From: Corbicula japonica
Lineage: Eukaryota; Mollusca; Bivalvia; Venerida; Cyrenidae
NCBI GenBank assembly: GCA_038501625.1
Contig: JAZAYU010000008.1
Location: 9,424,938 to 9,488,937 of the forward strand
DNA: 64,000 nucleotides
Direction of reading: 5' to 3'
Below are positions 56,957 to 64,000 of the stretch, piece after piece (position 1 is the stretch's first letter; each line of letters starts with the position of its first letter). The notes beneath the pieces are model-generated. The model had not been told where the DNA came from, made no database searches, and saw only the letters and a program-made list of their open reading frames with translations. A program made the translations under genes and the position numbers.

Positions 56957-58290
56957 CAGGCATCCGATATGAATATGATATGGTAAACGTTTTCTGTTGT
57001 TTACCTCACAGTTGTTACTTAACATTACAGCAATGTATACTGAAGATGCCTTTTTTTAGTTTTATGCAAATTTGGAATAATTATCCTAATTCACTAACGA
57101 ATATCGAACATGTTTCGTGGTGCACTGAATATGACACGCGCTCGATACGCGAATGCGGGTTCAGTCCTTATTTTAACAAGGTATTCATCAATTCGAAAGG
57201 TCCTTTGGAAATGAACACTTTGTGATACGATAAAGTATGTTGTATAATTAACACTGTAAAGGAAATATTTCTTCAAGTTAATCTAATGGAGAAGTCTAAA
57301 CTCCACATCAAGTTAGGTTTAATAATTATAGGTGTGGAGCAATTCGCATTTATAGACGGTGATGTTGATGATATCGTAAAAAACGTAACTCTACAACTGA
57401 TAATTCCCTGCGAGAATATTAATCCCAGTGGATATGTCAACATTTTTCAACCATTCGATCAAATAGGCAATCTAATTAAGCGAATGCAATACTCATTCAT
57501 TTATGGAAAACGAATAACAAAATGTTATAGTAATCAAAAGGCGATCGTTATAGCCATTCGGTGGTGGTCACTAGGGACGTAAACTTTACAAGCTACAGTA
57601 ATGTGACAGAAGTTTGGCTTTAACAAATGCGTTTATCACTTGATAGCTACGCAAAACAACTCATAAGGCAAAGAAAAATTAAATAATAGACTTCTATTAT
57701 TTTTTTATGAACAACACAGTTTTGTTACATATTCCTGCAAAATAAATTATATATTATATTATATTATATAAATTATATAAATTAACGGATTATACAATTT
57801 CAATCGTAAGGACTTCTTTAATAAAAATGTTTTAATTTAAATGACTTTTGTTTTGTCCTGGAAAAGGTAAAACGACATTCCGATGACATATCCGGATTGC
57901 GACTAAATTTTGCTTTACACAATTATTTAAGAAGTGGAAAATAGTTTTAAATAACATCAATTATCTCTAAATCGGCATGAAATATCCAACATAAAACATA
58001 TGTGAACCTGCGGGGTTTACAAACTAGTCAGATACCTTTTATCAAGTATGTGTTACAAAGTATCTAATGAAATTCTCATCTAATTTATTATATTTCGATT
58101 AAGTTAACTTCCGCGATCAAACCTATAGCACTTAACGATCGTTCGATCTTGAAAAGATATGTATAAAAACTTAAAAATATATGAAAAACCGTGATCGTCG
58201 TTGTTTCTAAATAATTGCTGGTTTTGTAAATCATGATTTACGATATTTAACCTGGGATTTCTAACATCACAATTAAAAGCATGATATATT
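56957..58290. other. Intergenic, no gene recognised
   Basis: A plus-strand open frame of 98 codons (57286-57582) has no recognisable domain. It has a weak resemblance to the cGLR stretch '-PPGYV-V-', judged insufficient. Confidence 0.45.
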
Positions 58291-58297
58291 TTCTTTC

Positions 58298-58298
<1 letters not shown>

Positions 58299-58344
<46 letters not shown>

Positions 58345-58366
58345 CCCCAAAGCAACAACAACAACA
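58299..58366 (+). repeat. (CAA)n microsatellite
   Basis: About 15 uninterrupted CAA repeats, followed by interrupted units with cccaaag. Confidence 0.9.
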
Positions 58367-60360
58367 CTCCCCTGTTTGTACTTTCCTCAGGACAACAACG
58401 ACCATTCATTTGCTATTATCCAGACAACTCCCATCTTATTTTGTTATATAGTTGATGTTCATTTTTCCGCGGACATTTACTACGTTTATAACCAGGAAGG
58501 TGTTTCACGTTATGCCACTGAATTATATCACTAAATTAACGAGAAAAATGTCGAAGGCTTTTAAATAAATAATATCTTTGAACGATTTCTGACTGTTGTC
58601 TTTACCTCACAGAATATATAATTATAAGAACAGAGAAGATGGCGGCTGGATAACATAACATGATCGTTTTGCCTTTATGTCAGAAATAAATGCATCTCGT
58701 TTGTTCCTGTAAGTGTAGACACTAACTTAAACCGAATTGTAGAATTTAAGGCAAAGTTGGTTCTTGGTTCTTAAATACAATGTAAAGATGTATTTATATC
58801 TTCTGATAACTTAGTGAGATAATACAAGAGTTTCCCATATAAGTAACAATATATACAATATATGACCAATTAATACATTTACTTAAGACGTGTTGTTTGT
58901 TTTGGAATATGAAACCGGAACAGCATTGTAATCAAAACAAACCTATGATAAGAATAAAACCATTGAATATTATACAAAATGGCTGTAGAATACAATAAAT
59001 AAATCAAAAATTTAATTCAACTTAATTCGCAGAAACATAAACTAAACAAGTGGATTTTAGTATCTATGATAATCATGCAAATAAGTAATAGCAACAATTG
59101 AATTTAATTGCCAAAACAAATGAATGTTTTCTGTTTAAATATTATCATAAATCTCATGGATTAAAAACTCTACACAAAAAGATCATCAAACGCATTTTAA
59201 TATATACTCACTGAAACAACTAAAACATATGCACTAGATTTTGTTAATCATTATCATATAATATATTTCCAATTATTGTTAAAATCTTTAAATACACTTG
59301 TATTGCGACTTCTTTAAATTATCTAAAACGAAAATCCTCTTCATATCTAAACGAAGTGTGAACATCATTTAAACAGGATTTGATAGATCTTCTGTTACAT
59401 AGATGTGTATCAATATTACAGATTATTTTCTCAATAGTATTCCATTAATAACGAATTAATGACACATCATAAAACACTTCAGTATTTCCTTTTAATAAGA
59501 TTTAATCAGAAATATTTTATTTTGTAGATCGTTCAAGCTGATATCGATCGAAAAAAGCTTGTCCGTCTAAAAGAGAGACAAAAAAAGTTTTAAGTGGGAA
59601 TTGAAATCCACAGAAAATTATCTAATGCATATACGAGTACTAATGAATGTTGCAGTCAATAACTAGTATCAATTATTATGTGTTTTTTTCAATTTAAATT
59701 GACCGATTGTGAATATGTTTAAGATATAGAAAAGACTACGAGGTTACGTATGTATATATTAAGTTCGTGTAATATGTTGTGGAGAGACACTGAAATGTTT
59801 CCGATTTGTCTTCAGCATAATATTCGTTTACTGTCGCAATAAAACATGATGTATTCCCAATGCACACATATTTTGCCAAATAGAAAAATTATGTATGTTA
59901 TTAAAATATCAACGAAACGTGATATTTGGGAAAATTTCAGAAAATCCTGCATTTCTTTCAATAGTCGTTAGGCTATGTAATGAGTCAATACTAGGAATTT
60001 ACATCGATGATAGCTGTACAGGAATTAAAATCTCCCAACCAAGTGTCAGACACATGTTATAAAATGTTATATAATTAATGGTCTCATCTCTTACACACTT
60101 TTCAGTTAGAAAACAAAAAATCACAACACTGCCACAAATACAGCAGAAACAACAAAAAGTTCCACAAAATCAGTTTTTTTTTTGTTTCAGAACTGTATTT
60201 AGAGGCATTTATTGCATACAATATTACCTTTAAACAATACAGTAGAAGCTAACTTCCGAAATCCCATAATTATATTAAGCAGCGTATGAAACATTTTAAA
60301 GATTTAAAAACAAATAGCTTTTGTAGGAGTATGCATCTCATACAAGAAATACAACATGAC
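58367..60360. other. Intergenic, nothing recognised
   Basis: AT-rich, no coding-like frame or repeat structure supported. Confidence 0.5.
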
Positions 60361-60960
60361 TACAAGTTGTAATAGTAATACTAGTACCATTGCAATACTA
60401 CAACTTCAATATCTACTACTTTTGCTAAGAGTAAGAACATCACTAGTACAACAACTACTACTGCTGCTGCTGCTGCTGTTGCAACATCACAAATATTACT
60501 ACTACCACAAATACTTATGATGTTACTGCTACTACTATAACTTCTTACGTACTTGCTTCTTTTGTTTTTACTGCTGCTGATTCTGCTGCAGTTTATACTT
60601 CTCTGACAACAACTACTTATTAATACTCAAGTTACTGATAATATTATTGTTGCCTTATCATCTTGTTTCACACACATAGAATCCCTATAGCTGTTGCTAC
60701 TGGTTCAATCGCTACTTCTACAACCACATATCGTGCAATTGCTGCTTCTTTCACTAAACTTTTATCATAACTACTAATTACACCAGCAACAGCACCACCA
60801 CTACTGTAACTCGCGTTCATTCTTCTCATCCTCCTTTTCTCACGGCTACTATTACTTCTTCTGATGCTACTGCGGCTGCTGCTGTCAGTGGAAGGAGGAG
60901 TACTAAAGGTAGTAGAAGTTGAACTATTGACCAGATGAAAGATAGTAATAGTGTTCAATT
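60361..60960. repeat. Degenerate TAC/CTG trinucleotide region
   Basis: 600 bases dominated by tac, act, ctg, ttg and related triplets. The 96-codon minus frame (60668-60958) is Ser/Ala/Val-rich low-complexity sequence from these triplets and is not called a gene. Confidence 0.75.
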
Positions 60961-63239
60961 ATAACGTATTTGGAATAGATATTTATTTGCACCCCAGGTA
61001 TTTTTGAATTAATCCCTATATTACCCCAATTCACAGATTAAATAAAGGTGAAACTTGGGTTTGGTTTTGCAATAAACCGTAACTCATTGGTGCGTTAAAC
61101 GTTATTTAAAGTAAAAGAACACGTTGCTTATAATTAATTACCGGAATTCTCTGAATTCCACAAATGCTTTCAATAAATGAAGAAGACCATAAGTATGGGA
61201 TGAAAAATCCGACATGCCGGGGAATTTTTGGGTCAGTAACAAGACTCTGCCATGTTAACGCCAAAATTACCTTCCTGAGGACCGGATTTTCCTATCCGAA
61301 CAGAACATTTATTTTCTTGCATACGATATATCCTTCTTACTATTTTAATTTATTTTAAATATGCACATTGAACTTTTTTTGATCCGATCTCATTTTTGCG
61401 TAAGAATTTATTTCTCATTCATAATTCAGCAAGTACGTCATATCGCATGACTCGAGTTGCACGTGTGTCTGAGTTTGGGGGAGAGTGTAAACTGACTTTT
61501 CCCATCACTAGAAAAAACCCAGAACTATGGTATGAAAAGAAACGTGGCTGTCTCACATGGTTCATTGATTTTTTGATGTTCTAACATTTACTTGAACAAC
61601 CAAAACAAATTCTACTGTAGATATTTATTAAATAATACAATAAAACTAATTTGTGAATACATTTAATTGAGACAGTAATTTTTTTTTCGAAATTCTTTAT
61701 CACGTAGAGCAAACGCAGGCGATACTTAATTTTAATTATACTTTAGGTTTAAGCATCCGCGTAGTCTGATCATGGTCTACAGTTTTCGCTATTCTGATAA
61801 CTCATATAAAAAAGGAACAGACTTGCTTGACAAATTACATTAATTTAGTTGGTTTAGGATTAATATTAAAGCCACTATGAATAAATTTGTTATCAGTGTA
61901 TATTCAAATGAGCTTGCGCATCCGCATATTCTATACCTACATTTTGTCGCTTTTACTAGTAATTAAGTAAAAGTCCACAAAGGTTTACAAATTAAATATG
62001 CATGCTCGGTCTTTTATTTTAAAGTAACATCAAACATAGTTTTTTTTTTCAATTTAATAAAAATTATTTAAATTGCAAATAAAACATAATAAAAAGCATA
62101 TACGAAAGAGACTCTTACTTTTATTCACTTCATTCCAGAGGTTGCACAATGGAGGTGTATAATGACCGCAATAATGCCGTACCCGTTCAATTTTCACATC
62201 CTTTCAGTTATTTACAATAACATTTGAATCTCCGTTTGTATTATTATAATTTGTATGGTATATCACGACTAACTATATATATATAGTGTTTTAATTTGTC
62301 ATTTGTTCTTATAGTTAGGTCCAACCAGATCATTTTGTTATTAATTCGCAATTGAAAAGAATCAGTTTAATAGTGCAAATGCATTAAATGTTTTCGTCTT
62401 TATCTACTTCTCATTGCTCTCGTTGTCTTTTTATGTGAAACATTTCATCAGCTGGGTAAAAAGATGATGGCAGTGGTAGTATAAGAAATATCCGCTGCCT
62501 CGGATCAATTAACAGATTATACATATTTACGCTGAACTCATTAGCGCTTGTTACAGACTACTAGCTAAATCTCGTCAAAATAAACGGATAGTTAAGCCAT
62601 ACAAAAGAAATCATTGCTCTTTTTTCAGGATAAAAGGTATTGGTTATAAAGCACATTTGATACCCCGTATATCATTACAAATAACTGATTACCATGAATC
62701 TCTTTGATTACCTTTTTGTGTTAGCCCCCTATAATAGGTAGCCCCGTTTATTTATCGGTCAACCAATAAGTGATTACCTTGTAAATACAGTTACTAAAAT
62801 CTATTTCGGCAAATAAATAGCACCTATCAGTAGACCATTATGTTTTTGTTTTCACCAAGTAAAGTTTCAGTAACGGCAAGAATTTCGGTTCCAGCGGTTT
62901 CAAACTTAATTTTTGTTTTCGATGAAATTGAACACTTTATTCGATGGAACCTCAACAAATTGCATATATAAATAGTTTATGCTTTATTCGCATCATCTCG
63001 CATTTTATGCGTTATCTTGTCCTTACACTTTGCAGAAATGGCAAAGAAAACTTACTAACAAATATTGACATATACCGATGGACACACATCGGAGTAGGTT
63101 ATCGCCCCAAAACATCATTTTACATAAAACTTAAAACATGTTCACTCTATTTAAGAACAAAGTTGATTTCTTTTTTAACAATCGCACATCAAAAAGTAAT
63201 ACATTTTGCTCATCGTCTTTTGAGCTGATTAAGTTATGC
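60961..63239. other. Intergenic, no gene recognised
   Basis: No supported gene, RNA or repeat. Short AT-rich frames only. Confidence 0.5.
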
Positions 63240-63254
63240 AAATGTTTTCATATA

Positions 63255-63790
63255 TGAAAAAGTGAAATATGCACATCAGGAAAACTCACAAAACACAGCC
63301 TCCCCACGCAGAGATAAAGAAGAGAGGAAAGAAGAGAGAATCTGTTTATAAGTTTGTCAAATTTAAATAAGACACCACAAACAATTATCGAAAATGAGAA
63401 CCCTTGGGGTTACCGCCTTCGAACAGTCAGTGGCAAAATAATTTGCCAATGGGGGTTTTAAACCAGGCTCTAGGGTGCACCAGCGTCACACTTGCCCCAA
63501 CAGGTTCTCACATTAACACACAAGTCGTCTTGCTGAAATAATTCCAACCCACCCATCAGCTCAACAATGTTGCATACAAAAGCACACAAACATAATTATA
63601 AAAATAAGAAGCTAATAGCATTGCAAAGCCAAAGGGGCAAGAACCACGATGACAAGGATAAAAAACAAATCTAGCTTCTATGTTTTTATACAAGATTTAC
63701 CCACAAACCTTCATAAACTCTTAAACCCCTGCCACCGTCGTGCAACAAAAGAGGTAAGCAAAATGATAAACTGTAGATGGGTCAAGGTAT
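63255..63790 (-). mobile_element. Penelope-like 3' end remnant
   Basis: On the minus strand this matches the 3' UTR of the Penelope copies. Shared words include gtgaaatatgcacatcagg, ttaccgcctt-gaac-gtcag, aaccagg-tctagggtgcac, aacataa...taagaagctaatagcattgc, and the end of the RT (cctgccaccgtcgtgcaa, which encodes ...CTTVAG). Only a few RT codons remain at the 5' side. Confidence 0.8.
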
Positions 63791-64000
63791 TGCGCCTTTC
63801 GCCACTGCTTTGCCATAGACAAAATAAAAATCTTTCAAACGGCACAATGCACTTCCATAAAACTTAGCACAAATAAATGCTATAAGTGTTTGATCATTTT
63901 GCATACGTTAAGAAAAGTTAAAACAGTAAAGAAAAATAGTTAGACCTAACAAGTCCCTTAAATTCTATTTGCAATTTTACATTTTTTAAACATTCCAAGA

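Noticed and set aside
57286..57582. 98-codon frame with a GDVDDIV...PSGYVNI resemblance to cGLR proteins
   Set aside because: Only two short words match, the spacing is wrong and no C-terminal Mab-21 motif is present.
60668..60958. 96-codon minus-strand protein
   Set aside because: Low-complexity Ser/Ala/Val sequence from degenerate trinucleotides.
1..64000. CRISPR arrays, operons, ribosome binding sites and prokaryotic terminators
   Set aside because: No regular repeat-spacer pattern; gene structure is eukaryotic. The regular arrays found are minisatellites without unique spacers.

Overview
The window looks like AT-rich, repeat-laden nuclear DNA from a bivalve-like mollusc. This is an inference from three things: Mab-21/cGAS-like receptor genes of the lophotrochozoan type, an invertebrate prostanoid-type GPCR with an intron, and the mixture of Penelope-like elements, Helentron-like elements with internal tandem repeats, tRNA-derived SINEs and degenerate microsatellites. 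There is no bacterial gene organisation, no CRISPR array, no rRNA and no convincing functional tRNA gene.

Genes. Three intact cGAS-like (Mab-21/nucleotidyltransferase) receptor genes lie on the minus strand at 6583-8040, 18901-20376 and 27815-29287. Each has a single coding exon of 485-491 codons and keeps the GS...DxD...D catalytic signature. A decayed fourth copy of the N-terminal part lies between the second and third at about 22085-22430. The other clear gene is a two-exon class A GPCR of the prostanoid (EP4/EP2-like) type on the minus strand (55301-56155 plus 53973-54743).

Repeats by region. The first 27 kb holds minisatellites (3.47-3.72 kb; a 38-bp array at 8.74-9.30 kb that grew from a SINE segment), foldbacks (5.99-6.20, 20.92-21.02 and 21.52-21.80 kb), a 5'-truncated Penelope-like element (11.64-13.12 kb), a LINE tail (17.2-17.5 kb), and remnants of PIF/Harbinger (23.7 kb) and mariner (26.1 kb) transposases. 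From 31.8 to 46.7 kb lies a tandem array of ~1.0-kb units carrying a tRNA-like segment and a Penelope-like 3' tail. Four elements have blown it apart: element A (33.25-36.02 kb), a Helentron-like element with 166-bp repeats (36.98-39.77 kb) that itself contains a 1465-bp TIR element, and the head-to-tail pair B and C (40.03-45.46 kb). A, B and C share their ends, but only A and C share an interior, and A and C are inverted relative to each other. The array runs straight into a frameshifted Penelope-like element (46.67-49.16 kb). Further Penelope tails lie at 29.7, 51.1-51.8 and 63.2-63.8 kb.

How it fits together. The cGLR cluster (a likely nucleotide-second-messenger innate sensor family) is probably a local tandem expansion sitting in a mobile-element-rich neighbourhood. 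Nothing suggests that the GPCR is functionally coupled to it. All homology calls are from reading translated motifs, without a database search.
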